A DNA stretch of 64,000 bases from NCBI RefSeq assembly GCF_022668875.1, contig NZ_JAKGCR010000004.1:1-64000 (forward strand), written 5' to 3'. The notes under the pieces are model-generated. The model ran no database searches. It was not told where the DNA came from and worked only from the letters and a program-made list of their open reading frames with translations. This stretch comes from Domibacillus sp. PGB-M46 (GTDB lineage Bacteria > Bacillota > Bacilli > Bacillales > Domibacillaceae). Both the position numbers and the translations under genes were made by a program. Below, in pieces: positions 26,359-34,388 of the stretch; the first letter of the stretch is position 1; each line of letters begins with the position of its first letter.

Positions 26359-26538
26359 TTGTCACAAAACAACCAATTTAAGCCGGGACAAAAAGCGCCG
26401 AACAATGGTGTTTACATTGAAATCGGTGAAACAGGTTCGTCGGTCACCAATCCTCAAAAAATCGAGCTGAAAGCAGGCGATGATTTTCCGGACACAACCA
26501 ATAAAGACCGAATTTGGACAAGGCATACAAAATCATAA
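26359..26538 (+). CDS. yjzC: YjzC-family protein
   Basis: 59 residues starting at TTG 26359, 9 nt after GAGGAGGA. The sequence FKPGQKAPNNGVYIEIGETG, then QKIELKAGDDFPDT and RIWTRHTKS, matches the YjzC family of Bacilli, whose members are small conserved proteins of unknown function (the GQKAPNNG and WTR boxes are diagnostic). A terminator follows within 10 bp. Confidence 0.88.
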   Translation: MSQNNQFKPGQKAPNNGVYIEIGETGSSVTNPQKIELKAGDDFPDTTNKDRIWTRHTKS

Positions 26539-26545
26539 AGCCAGC

Positions 26546-26582
26546 AGCCCTTCTTAGATTTCTTTTCTAAGAGGGCTTTTTG
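26546..26582 (+). terminator. Terminator after yjzC
   Basis: AGCCCTTCTTAGA ... TCTAAGAGGGCT followed by TTTTT. Confidence 0.88.
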
Positions 26583-26688
26583 GCGCGTGAAAAAAGAAGC
26601 CTTTTTACTTTGTTTGCATATAAAAGGGACAAGCCGCATACATTTGATCATGAGAAGCAAATGTTTTTTAAGAGGAGAGGGGACGGGA

Positions 26689-26928
26689 ATGGAGATGAAA
26701 GAAGACATTCAATTCATAAGGGATATTATGGTAGATAAGATTGAAGAATTAAATGATGTGATTGAAATGGGCGGGACGCTCAGCCCTAAAGTGGAATTAA
26801 CCTTTGCCATCGGCCTTCAAAGCCTGCTCAGCCAGTCGATTCAAAAAGGAGATAAAGCGGGCAGAAACAATCCGCCTCCCGCCAAGAAGTCAGAGTATGA
26901 GACCCTTTCTTCCATTGCGAACAAGTAG
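26689..26928 (+). CDS. Small acidic helical protein, 79 residues
   Basis: ATG 26689 with an AGAGGAGAGGGG ribosome binding site. The product contains DIQFIRDIMVDKIEELNDVI, LSPKVELTFAIGLQSLLSQS and a short basic tail. It looks like a helical regulatory or adaptor protein; no family recognised. It converges on the NAD kinase gene and shares a bidirectional terminator with it. Confidence 0.6.
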   Translation: MEMKEDIQFIRDIMVDKIEELNDVIEMGGTLSPKVELTFAIGLQSLLSQSIQKGDKAGRNNPPPAKKSEYETLSSIANK

Positions 26929-26945
26929 CGGATGGACAAGCCATT

Positions 26946-26975
26946 AAAAACGGATCCTTTATGGGATCCGTTTTT
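26946..26975. terminator. Bidirectional terminator
   Basis: AAAAACGGATCC tttat GGGATCCGTTTTT has an A run and a T run on the two sides and lies between convergent genes. Confidence 0.88.
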
Positions 26976-26977
26976 GA

Positions 26978-27778
26978 TTAAAGGAATGTGCGCTGTACTT
27001 TATGCCAGAATGAATTGTTTTTTAATTTAACCGTTTTAATAATGCTGCCGGTCATTTCTACTTCTATGTTTTGGATGTTTTGGATGCTGAGCGCTTCATT
27101 GTCTAGGCCAATAACCGGGTAGTTATTGCCGTCTTGTACGATGCTCAGCGTCAGCTTGCGGTCGCTGTGTAAGATAAATGATGAACCGAGCGTACGGAAT
27201 TGGTTATTGTTTAGAGATGCCATTTCATTCACCTGCATACATGGAATGCGAGGGTCTACAACAGCTCCGTTTAAGGACCGGTTGTAAGCTGTGCTTCCCG
27301 TTGGTGTAGAAACAACAATGCCGTCACCGCGGAACGTTTCAAAGTGAAGGTCATCAATATGTACGTCCATGACTAATGTTTTAATAATGGAAGAGCGAAC
27401 CGACAGCTCGTTCAAGCATTTAAAATGGGATTCACCGTCGATATGCACATCTATCACTGGATAGCGGCGCACTTCTACTCCAGCCGTTTGAATTGCTTCG
27501 ATCATTTTCTCCGTATCGTGAATGTGAAAATCACAATACAAGCTTGCTTCCACTTCGTCTGTTACACCGACGTATAAGCAGTCATCACGAAATCCGGATT
27601 TGCGGACCGCCTGCAAAAACGCTCCGTCGCCGCCAACCCCCACAATAATATTGGCTTCTTTGTAATCATCTACTACGACAAATCCCTGTTCTTCAGCAAG
27701 TGTAATCAGCTTTTCAATATCAGGCAGTTTTTCAGGATCTTTTTTATACGAAAAAAACATGTTTCTTCTTGATTCCAT
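26978..27778 (-). CDS. nadK: NAD kinase (second Bacillus type, NadF/PpnKB)
   Basis: A 266-residue cytoplasmic enzyme that phosphorylates NAD to NADP. It has the NAD kinase GGDG motif (IIVGVGGDGAFLQAV) and the conserved substrate loop GDGIVVSTPTGSTAYNRSLNG, followed by a beta-sandwich C-terminal domain. The start MESRRNMFFSYKK and total length fit the YtdI/PpnKB paralogue of Bacillus rather than PpnKA. AAAGGAG precedes the ATG at 8 nt. Monocistronic. Confidence 0.92.
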   Translation of the reverse strand: MESRRNMFFSYKKDPEKLPDIEKLITLAEEQGFVVVDDYKEANIIVGVGGDGAFLQAVRKSGFRDDCLYVGVTDEVEASLYCDFHIHDTEKMIEAIQTAGVEVRRYPVIDVHIDGESHFKCLNELSVRSSIIKTLVMDVHIDDLHFETFRGDGIVVSTPTGSTAYNRSLNGAVVDPRIPCMQVNEMASLNNNQFRTLGSSFILHSDRKLTLSIVQDGNNYPVIGLDNEALSIQNIQNIEVEMTGSIIKTVKLKNNSFWHKVQRTFL

Positions 27779-27851
27779 TGGCTAAAACTCCTTTATCGTA
27801 CAAGATACTTCCATTCTAATGTATAAGGGCGGCAATAGTAAAGGAGGACGT

Positions 27852-28000
27852 CAGGTAAAAAAAGCAATTGTGATCGGTGCTGGAATCGGGGGCCTGGCTA
27901 CCGCTGTTCTATTACAGTCAAGAGGCATACATACAAGGTTTTTGACGAAAACCGCACGCAGGCGGCAAAATAATGAATGTTGATGTAAAAGGCTTTCATT
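27852..28000 (+). pseudogene. FAD-dependent desaturase (CrtI-like) fragment
   Basis: After AAAGGAGG at 27840 the frame reads KKAIVIGAGIGGLATAVLLQS and RGI, the N-terminal FAD-binding GxGxxG of phytoene/carotenoid desaturases. A nearby frame gives KVF, ENRTQ, GKIMNVDVKGF, typical of the next segment. Frame breaks near 27945 and 27970 and the loss of the remaining ~450 residues leave only a relic. Confidence 0.65.
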
Positions 28001-28082
28001 TACTATACATGAGGCACGACCCATTCGGACGGGGGAAGCCCGGGTGGTTACGCTAAGCGGATTGAATGCGCCTTTTCATTAA

Positions 28083-28379
28083 ATGTTGCAAAACCCATTA
28101 CTGAGAATCGGAAAGATGGATTTGGAACACATAGGCATTCATATATTAACGAAGAACAGGATTGTTATCTTTCTTAAAAATGCTTTCACCCATATGCGTA
28201 AAGGGGCGGGCAATAAAATGCACGCTCTGGTTTCAGCAGGGGACGCTTATCTTTATGAAAGCTTTTTAAAAGAAAAGGAAGAAATGACTTTGCCTGCCGA
28301 ACTTGTCATCCCGCCTGGCAATGCGCTGCATATGCGTTTAGAAAAGAATGGAAAGGGAACGTTTCTACTAAACAAGTAA
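28083..28379 (+). CDS. Hypothetical protein or gene remnant before the glucosidase
   Basis: A 98-codon frame. The second half from ATG 28218 (MHALVSAGDAYLYESFLKEK, LPAELVIPPGNALHM, GTFLLNK) has good coding character; the first half may be noise. No family recognised. It ends 18 bp before the glucosidase start and may be the end of a decayed gene. Confidence 0.35.
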   Translation: MLQNPLLRIGKMDLEHIGIHILTKNRIVIFLKNAFTHMRKGAGNKMHALVSAGDAYLYESFLKEKEEMTLPAELVIPPGNALHMRLEKNGKGTFLLNK

Positions 28380-28397
28380 GCGCAGGAGGGAAACAGC

Positions 28398-30098
28398 TTG
28401 GCAAACGAATGGTGGAAAAGGGCAGTCATTTACCACATATACCCCCGGAGTTTTCAAGACAGTAACGGAGATGGGATTGGTGATTTACAGGGCATCATCT
28501 CGAGGCTGGATTATATGAAAAAGCTGGGGGTGGATGCGATTTGGCTTTCACCGGTGTACCAGTCGCCGAATGTCGACTATGGATATGATGTATCAGATCA
28601 CCGGGCTATATCGGAAGACTATGGCACGATGACAGACATGGAGGCATTGATTTTTGAAGCAAATCGCCGCGGGCTGAAAGTAATTTTAGACATTGTCTAC
28701 AATCACACATCAGATCAGCATCGCTGGTTTTTAGATGCGAAAAAGTCGAAAACGAGCCGGTTTCGGGATTTTTATCATTGGCGCCCCGGCACCCCCGATG
28801 GCCCGCCGTCCGACTGGGTGTCTACCTACAATACAAGTGCATGGGAATTTGATGAAAAAACGGGTGAGTATTATCTGCATATGAACAGCCGGCGGCAGGT
28901 GGATTTAAACTGGGAAAACCCGGATGTCATCCATGAAGTAAAAGAAATGATGATTTTCTGGATCCGAAAAGGCGTCTCTGGATTTCGGATCGACCAGCTT
29001 GGCCACATTAACAAAAAAAAATCGCTGCCGTCATACGAACAATATGTAGACAAAGAAGCAAATCCTCATTTTGAAATCATTAAAGATGAAGGGGCGCATC
29101 CGTACATCCATCACTTAAATGAAGCCGTTTTTTCAAAATACGGCATCATGACGGTTGGAGAAAGCGGCTCGGCTACGCCGGAAGAAGCGCTCTTGTATAC
29201 CGACCCGGACCGGCGCGAAGTGAATATGGTGTTTTCCTTTGACCACCTGCAGGTGGAAGAGGCAGGCCCGGAATCCGATGTAAAAATAAATGTGGTCCAG
29301 TTAAAAAAAGTAATGGAAAAATGGCAGAAAACCTTGGGGGAAAAGGGCTGGAATACGCTGTTTTGGTGCAATCACGATGAGCCGCGCATTGTTACGCGTT
29401 TTGGGGACGACAGCGGGCACCGTGCAGCATCTGCTAAAATGCTGGCCGCGACACTACATATGATGAAAGGAACGCCTTATATTTACCAGGGAGAAGAAAT
29501 CGGCATGATAAATGCAGATTTTGAAGGAATAAACGAGTTTCGGGACAGCAAGTCCATTACCGAATTTCACCAGCGGCATTATGAACAAGACGAGGACAAA
29601 GAAAGCGTGCTGGCCGACTTAAATAAAAGAAGCCGTGACCAGGCAAGAACGCCCATGCAGTGGAATGACGGGAAACATGCCGGCTTTACGGAGGGAGAAC
29701 CGTGGATTAAGGTTAATGATAACTATTTAAGTGTGAATGTACAGCAGAATTTGGACGACCCGGAATCGGTTTTCTGGTTTTACCATAAACTGATTCACAT
29801 TCGGAAAACAGAACCGGTTGTGACCGAAGGAACCTTTGATTTAATGGCGCCGGATCATCCGTCTGTTTTTGCTTATACGCGGACAGGAGGAGGCGAAGTA
29901 CTGCTTGTCATTAGTCATTTTGGCAAAAAGCCGGTTTCTTTTGCAGTAGACAGGGAGCAGATAAGCGGCCTGCCCGGTCACCTGCTTTTATCCAATTATA
30001 CGGTGGAGGACGACGCATCATTCCTGGAGAAGCCTTTTGAGCTGCGTCCGTATGAAACAAGGATTTATCTGTTTAAAGAAACGGAAAAAGAACGATAA
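28398..30098 (+). CDS. GH13 alpha-glucosidase (oligo-1,6-glucosidase/MalL type)
   Basis: 566 residues, cytoplasmic. The (beta/alpha)8 GH13 barrel begins WWKRAVIYHIYPRSFQDSNG and has DIVYNHTSDQH (region I), GFRIDQLGH with nucleophile Asp199, VGESGSAT with acid/base Glu255, and CNHDEPRIVTRFG with Asp327, then a C-terminal beta domain. It hydrolyses short alpha-glucosides. MalL (isomaltose/maltose) fits best; trehalose-6-phosphate hydrolase is less likely. GCAGGAGGGAAAC precedes a TTG start at 28398. No transporter or regulator is nearby. A terminator follows immediately. Confidence 0.9.
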   Translation: MANEWWKRAVIYHIYPRSFQDSNGDGIGDLQGIISRLDYMKKLGVDAIWLSPVYQSPNVDYGYDVSDHRAISEDYGTMTDMEALIFEANRRGLKVILDIVYNHTSDQHRWFLDAKKSKTSRFRDFYHWRPGTPDGPPSDWVSTYNTSAWEFDEKTGEYYLHMNSRRQVDLNWENPDVIHEVKEMMIFWIRKGVSGFRIDQLGHINKKKSLPSYEQYVDKEANPHFEIIKDEGAHPYIHHLNEAVFSKYGIMTVGESGSATPEEALLYTDPDRREVNMVFSFDHLQVEEAGPESDVKINVVQLKKVMEKWQKTLGEKGWNTLFWCNHDEPRIVTRFGDDSGHRAASAKMLAATLHMMKGTPYIYQGEEIGMINADFEGINEFRDSKSITEFHQRHYEQDEDKESVLADLNKRSRDQARTPMQWNDGKHAGFTEGEPWIKVNDNYLSVNVQQNLDDPESVFWFYHKLIHIRKTEPVVTEGTFDLMAPDHPSVFAYTRTGGGEVLLVISHFGKKPVSFAVDREQISGLPGHLLLSNYTVEDDASFLEKPFELRPYETRIYLFKETEKER

Positions 30099-30130
30099 AA
30101 AGCCGGCTGCTGATGCAGCCGGCTTTTTTT
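30097..30130 (+). terminator. Glucosidase gene terminator
   Basis: AAAAAGCCGGCTGC tgat GCAGCCGGCTTTTTTT. Confidence 0.92.
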
Positions 30131-30227
30131 GGGATTTTAAATTGTCTCAGTTGAATGAGCGTCACGGTTAAAACTCAACGCTTTACTAGTGAAGGAGTAT
30201 GTGGACGAGGATAATTGGAATTGTTTG

Positions 30228-30779
30228 TTACGCTTCCATTGCCTGTTCGTTTTCCTGATCGTTACGCATTAAATAAAGCGTGAAGAGGTCTTTCGGTACT
30301 TCATATAAATCGAATACAGCTTCGTTTTGATTTAATTTAGCATACACATCGGGCCGTGTTTCATTAGCCAAAACAACATAAGGCAGTTTTTCTGCCGCTT
30401 TGCGCGAGCGGATATTGACTTTGCGAATGGACATATAAACCGATTCAATGCCCATTTCATAAAACAGCTCTCTGAAAAACTCTTCTTTGGCCGGTGCATT
30501 GTAGCCTTTCCCGTGATAAGGCTTGCCGAGCCACGTGCCGAGAAAGCCGGCGCCGTTTTCAATATCATACAAGTTGATTGTGCCGATTGGGCTGCCCCAT
30601 TCGTCAAGAATCGTCCGCGAAATCAGTTCACCCCGTTCTTCTGCTTCAATCGTTTGCTTGGTGGCAAACACAAACTCCTCGTATGAGTGGACTTTTTGGC
30701 GCACAAAAGGGAACACATCCGGGTGCGTCATCAAATCAAATAAAACATGACTTTCATGAACATCGCGTTTCTTCAACAT
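30228..30779 (-). CDS. GNAT acetyltransferase, RimJ/RimL type
   Basis: 183 residues. The acetyl-CoA binding part includes GTWLGKPYHGKGYNAPAKEEF, equivalent to the Q/RxxGxG/A loop, and MGIESVYMSIRKVNIRSRKAAEKL, the conserved asparagine/serine segment of RimJ/RimL-like enzymes. Likely modifies an amino group of a protein or small molecule; the target is unknown. The start is ATG 30779 behind AGAGGAGGGAAAG, not the longer frame to 30815. Confidence 0.82.
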   Translation of the reverse strand: MLKKRDVHESHVLFDLMTHPDVFPFVRQKVHSYEEFVFATKQTIEAEERGELISRTILDEWGSPIGTINLYDIENGAGFLGTWLGKPYHGKGYNAPAKEEFFRELFYEMGIESVYMSIRKVNIRSRKAAEKLPYVVLANETRPDVYAKLNQNEAVFDLYEVPKDLFTLYLMRNDQENEQAMEA

Positions 30780-30901
30780 TTTCTTTCCCTCCTCTGTTTT
30801 ACACAACGAGGGCATAGCGGTTCATACGTGTCCCGATCCACCCTCGAAATTTTTTAAAAAACAAACAAGACCGTCACAACTGCAGCCTGTCCATAAAAAA
30901 A

Positions 30902-30972
30902 TTCCGGGATGGGAATCGAACCCATTAGAACCGATAGAAGAAACCGGTGGCGCACCATTTGCCTTCCCAACA
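30902..30972 (-). ncRNA. tRNA-like sequence (pseudo-tRNA) with Lys CUU-like anticodon loop
   Basis: Minus strand, about 71 nt. D arm GGC-loop-GCC with GG in the loop; anticodon arm CCGGU-UUCUUCU-AUCGG giving a 7-nt loop with U33 and CUU; variable UUCUA; T arm AUGGG-UUCGAUU-CCCAU. The acceptor is poor (UGUUGGG against CCCGGAA: three G-C, two G-U, one mismatch, one U-A) and no CCA follows; instead there is a T run. The cloverleaf order is too complete to be chance, but it is unlikely to be a working elongator tRNA. Confidence 0.6.
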
Positions 30973-31083
30973 CAACTAGCATTAAAATGTCGTCGTTAAT
31001 CACATCATATAAAATTTTTACCCATTTGAAAATAGATTTTAAACGCAAATTTAAAATTTTTTCGACACGATTTTAAATTTTAA
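30973..31083. other. AT-rich region between the tRNA-like sequence and the Fur box
   Basis: Nearly all A and T from 31010 to 31083. It probably contains promoters for both directions, but boxes are too ambiguous to call. Confidence 0.4.
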
Positions 31084-31102
31084 TTGAAAATGGTTTTCAT
31101 TA
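31084..31102 (+). promoter_or_regulatory. Fur box before the efe remnants
   Basis: TTGAAAATGGTTTTCATTA contains the dyad TGAAAAT-G-GTTTTCA and matches the Fur 7-1-7 pattern well. It lies about 60-80 bp before the degraded iron uptake genes. Confidence 0.7.
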
Positions 31103-31162
31103 CCCTGTAATGATAGGAAAATCCAATATGCACCGGCTCGTATGCACTAAGAATGTGCGGGT

Positions 31163-31611
31163 CCGATTGCCGAAGTGCCTGGCGATACTGATCCGAAAAC
31201 AGATGAGAATGAAGGTGATGTTCCCGAAACCGGCCTGGCAGGTTATCACCGGATTGAAAAAGGACTGCAGGCTGGCGGTACGACCAAAGGATGCGCATCA
31301 TACACCAGCAGCTGATTGATAACACGAAGCTGCTTCATGCAAAAGTGGAAACGGTTGAAGCAACGCCGGTTCTTTTCATTACAGGAGCCGTCGATTTATT
31401 GAATGAAGTGCCGACACCAAAAGTAACAGATGAAGAAGACCGGTATTCACATATGGATTTGTATGATTTTGCAGCAAATGTAGAGGGAGCGGAAAAAATC
31501 TTTTCCCTGCTGCAGCCGAGACTGAAGAAAAAAGACGAAGCGCCGTCGACTGAAATCGAATTAAAATCCGATGACATATATACTCTGCCCAACAATCAGA
31601 AAAAAGCATAG
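31163..31611 (+). pseudogene. efeO: EfeO/EfeM iron-uptake lipoprotein, 3' remnant
   Basis: The first part reads GLAGYHRIEKGLQ in one frame (about 31170-31310). It then shifts to a frame containing LLHAKVETVEATP, GAVDLLNEVPTPKVTDEEDR, YSHMDLYDFAANVEGAEKIF and ends KKKDEAPS... at 31611. These are hallmarks of the M75/imelysin-like EfeO/EfeM domain. Signal peptide, N-terminal cupredoxin-like part and several internal stretches are missing. It cannot bind iron as in the intact protein. Confidence 0.8.
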
Positions 31612-31639
31612 GCACAGTGCCCTTTTAAGGAACACACCA

Positions 31640-32243
31640 GGCGGGCATTACAGCGCCTGCCCCAAACCTTAACCACAACAGAGCGGGCAGAAGTGATCGC
31701 TCTTTTAAAAGAATGGACGGCTGCCGCTGCTCAAATGGACGCAGTGAAATTGATCGGCCGGCTGAAAATGCACCTATGCCGCCTGAAGATACAGAGGCAG
31801 CAGACGGCTGGAGACACCTATATGGTTGTGTGCCGTGTACAGATGTTTATCGAAGTGTGGGCCCGGACAACATCGAAAGAACAGGAAGCGGCATTTGGGC
31901 GCCGCCGCTCAAGCGGTGGCCCGCCGGGAGGGAAAAACGAATTTGAAAAGCTGATCTTTCTAAAAGAGACGAAACAGGCCAAAAGCAAATACCGCCGAAT
32001 TCCCATACAGCGCTTGCGCATGGAAACAAAAGCATCATCAATATTTTGCGCCGGTCGTATCCGTACGCGGATTGATTGGATCCAAAAACAGGCAGCTTTG
32101 ACCGCAGGGCTTTTGTTTATGAGTTTTCAGCGGAGCATTCGAAAGCAATTCATGCCATTGAAACACGCCTGGCAAATAGCGATAAGCTCAATGAATAGGC
32201 GGCGGATCCAACGAAGGAATGCCATATTTGCCTGCCTGGTGTG
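31640..32243 (+). pseudogene. efeB: EfeB (Dyp-type peroxidase), multiply deleted
   Basis: Pieces in changing frames include EVIALLKEWTAAAAQM and MPPEDTEAADGW from the N-terminal half, APPLKRWPAG from the middle, and ILRRSYPYADWI, AGLLFMSFQRSIRKQFMPL and NAIFACL from the C-terminal half. This follows the order of EfeB heme peroxidase. The intact protein is about 420 residues; here only about 200 codons remain. Confidence 0.75.
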
Positions 32244-32262
32244 AAAAAGGGAGGCTGGCCCG

Positions 32263-32872
32263 GTGAAACGTTATTTTCTTAAAGTGGCTGTTGTTTTCGT
32301 TATTATATGCGGAATAGAGATGCAAAGTGCATCGGCAGCAACCGATGCGGACGCTTTACTTATGCCGGCTGGCAGGGCAATGATGAAAGGGCTGACGGGC
32401 ATTGCCGCTGCTCTAATGACGATTGGGGCTGGCATCTGGCTGCATGGAAAATCGAATATTGCAAAGTGGAACGCTTTTGTGGAGCAGCCGATGGGAAAAG
32501 CCGCAGCGTCAGGAAGCATCCTGTCCTTTGCGTTTATCAGCTTTTTATCGGTATTTAGAGAGGGTGCGGAAACGATTATTTTTATGCCGGCATGGCGCCG
32601 GATATGAGGGCAGGGGCACTTGCCGCCGGTGCGTCTTTTTTTCACACGCGCAGCGCTGTTAATCTATTGTATGGGCCTTTAACATTTTAGGTAAAAGCAT
32701 TCATTCTCGTCAGGCTGCAGGGGTCATTGATACTCATACAGCTCCTGCTGTGGCGTTTATTGATGTAATTGGCTTATACCCGGCGCTTGAAACGATGCTG
32801 CCGCAGGTTATTCCCCTTATTATCATGGTCATTTTAGCGCTTTGGTTTAAAAAACAGGAATCAGCTGCTTGA
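32263..32872 (+). pseudogene. efeU: EfeU/FTR1 iron permease remnant
   Basis: A start and signal (MKRYFLKVAVVFVIICG) behind GGGAGGCTGGCCC lead into the C-terminal half of an FTR1 permease, including SFLSVFREGAETIIF (REGAE iron motif). After a break near 32605 other frames give SIHSRQAAGVI and IDVIGLYPALETMLPQ and end at 32872. The first REGLE-type half is missing. The cluster efeO-efeB-efeU is therefore dead. Confidence 0.82.
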
Positions 32873-32898
32873 CAGTATATTGAAACAAAGTTCATAAT
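32869..32898 (+). promoter_or_regulatory. Promoter of the riboflavin operon
   Basis: TTGACA (32869-32874), 18 bp, CATAAT (32893-32898), just before the FMN riboswitch and overlapping the end of the efeU remnant. Confidence 0.7.
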
Positions 32899-32918
32899 GG
32901 TAACAACATTCGAATAAA

Positions 32919-33055
32919 CCTTTCCGGGGCAGGGTGCAACTCCCGACCGGCGGTGTTGGGCATTGAGGCCCTCAGTCCGTGACCCGCATCATGTGCATGC
33001 GGTGGATCTGGTGTGATTCCGGAGCCGACAGTGAAAGTCTGGATGGGAGGAAAGG
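32919..33055 (+). promoter_or_regulatory. FMN riboswitch (RFN element)
   Basis: CCTTTCCGGGGCAGGGTG ... TCCCGACCGGCGGT ... GATTCCGGAGCCGACAGTGA and GTCTGGATGGGAGGAAAGG form the RFN element; the P1 stem is CCTTTCC/GGAAAGG. FMN binding should promote the terminator downstream and shut off the riboflavin genes. Confidence 0.95.
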
Positions 33056-33109
33056 ACAGTGTACGTTTTCTGATTTTTTGGAAGGGAAACGTTTATTTCT
33101 TGATGCTAA

Positions 33110-33144
33110 AAGCCCCGTATTGACTGTCAATGCGGGGCTTATTT
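33110..33144 (+). terminator. FMN riboswitch terminator
   Basis: AGCCCCGTATTGAC tg GTCAATGCGGGGCT style stem followed by TATTTTG. Confidence 0.85.
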
Positions 33145-33145
33145 T

Positions 33146-33262
33146 GTCTAGCTCCAGGCGCCATCGGAGGTCCACACGATGTGGATCACAAAAGCGTTGC
33201 AGCATGATGCTGCGTTTTAGCTTTTGCTCCTTATGAGCCGATAAGCAGGCGCCCTGCGCTTT
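33146..33262 (+). repeat. Bacillaceae intergenic repeat (TCTAGCTCCAGGCGCC type) in the rib leader
   Basis: GTCTAGCTCCAGGCGCC at the start and GAGCCGATAAGCAGGCGCC then CTGCGCTTTTCTTGT at the end form the known style of a Bacillus intergenic repeat with complementary GGCGCC ends. Here it sits between the riboswitch terminator and ribD, so it is part of the operon transcript. Confidence 0.65.
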
Positions 33263-33307
33263 TCTTGTGTACAGGCGGTATTTTGATTAAGGAGGATGGC
33301 TATTCTC

Positions 33308-34384
33308 GTGAATAAAGAACAATATATGAATCTTGCTCTTTCGCTCGCCGAAAGCGCGGCTTACCAAACATCACCAAACCCTCCTGTGGGCGCAGTTGTC
33401 GTCAAAGACGGCCGAATTCTCGGAATGGGTGCTCACCTGAAAGCAGGAGAAGCTCATGCAGAAGTGAATGCGCTCATGCAGGCGGGTGAGGCGGCACAGG
33501 GAGCAGATATTTATGTAACACTTGAACCGTGTGCTCATTTTGGCAAAACACCGCCCTGTGCAGATCTTATTATTGAAAAAGGTTTGCGCCGTGTGTTTAT
33601 TGCTGCGGTTGACCCCAATCCGCTTGTAGGCGGCAAGGGTATTCAAAAGCTTCAGGAAGCTGGTATTGAAGTTGAAACTGGCGTTTGTGAACAACGGGCA
33701 CTTGAAGTATTAACACCATTTTTTCATTTTATCCAAACAAAACGGCCTTATGTGACGATTAAAACTGCTGTTACCGCCGACGGCAAAACGGCTGCCCATA
33801 CCGGGCACAGCCGCTGGATCACAAGTGAAGCCGCCAGAGAAGACGTACACCTTCTCAGAAGCCGTCATGATGCCATCCTAACAGGTATCGGCACGGTTCT
33901 GCTTGACAACCCGCTCTTGACTTCCCGACTGCCCCAGGGAGGAAAAAACCCGATTCGAATTTTACTGGATACGCATTTGCGCGTTCCGCTTGATTTTCAC
34001 ATTGTTCAAAACAAAGAAGCAAAAACAATTATTTTCTGTGCGTCCGATGCCCAGACAAAAAAACAGCGTGCATTAGAAGATGAAGGGGTTACGGTGATCC
34101 GCCTGCCTCATATGTCGATTGATGCGGTGCTGGATGAGCTCGGCAAAATGAACATTATGACACTGTTTGTAGAAGCAGGTGCTGAAATGAACGCCTCCTT
34201 TTTAGACATCGGTGCGTTCAACCGGCTCATTATGTATATGGCGCCAAAGCTGATCGGCGGCAAATCGGCTCCATCTTCTTTTGGAGGATTGGGCGGATCG
34301 TCGATGGATGAAGCACTCGACCTTGCTTTTGTTTCAATGGAGCAAGTAGGGCCGGACTTGAAAATTGTCATGGAAAAAAGGTGA
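33308..34384 (+). CDS. ribD: RibD, bifunctional pyrimidine deaminase/reductase
   Basis: 358 residues. The N-terminal zinc deaminase domain has SPNPPVGAVVV, HAEVNAL and PCAHFGKTPPCAD with the Zn ligands. The C-terminal reductase domain starts about residue 145 (RPYVTIKTAVTADGKTA) and includes GIGTVLLDNPLLTSR. It carries out the second and third steps from GTP to riboflavin. GTG 33308 is used because AAGGAGGATGG stands 11 nt before it; ATG 33296 lies inside that ribosome binding site. First gene of ribD-ribE-ribBA-ribH. Confidence 0.95.
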   Translation: MNKEQYMNLALSLAESAAYQTSPNPPVGAVVVKDGRILGMGAHLKAGEAHAEVNALMQAGEAAQGADIYVTLEPCAHFGKTPPCADLIIEKGLRRVFIAAVDPNPLVGGKGIQKLQEAGIEVETGVCEQRALEVLTPFFHFIQTKRPYVTIKTAVTADGKTAAHTGHSRWITSEAAREDVHLLRSRHDAILTGIGTVLLDNPLLTSRLPQGGKNPIRILLDTHLRVPLDFHIVQNKEAKTIIFCASDAQTKKQRALEDEGVTVIRLPHMSIDAVLDELGKMNIMTLFVEAGAEMNASFLDIGAFNRLIMYMAPKLIGGKSAPSSFGGLGGSSMDEALDLAFVSMEQVGPDLKIVMEKR

Positions 34385-34388
34385 TCCT

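Noticed and set aside
33110-33262. Second riboswitch before ribD
   Set aside because: The sequence after the FMN terminator matches a common intergenic repeat style rather than an aptamer.
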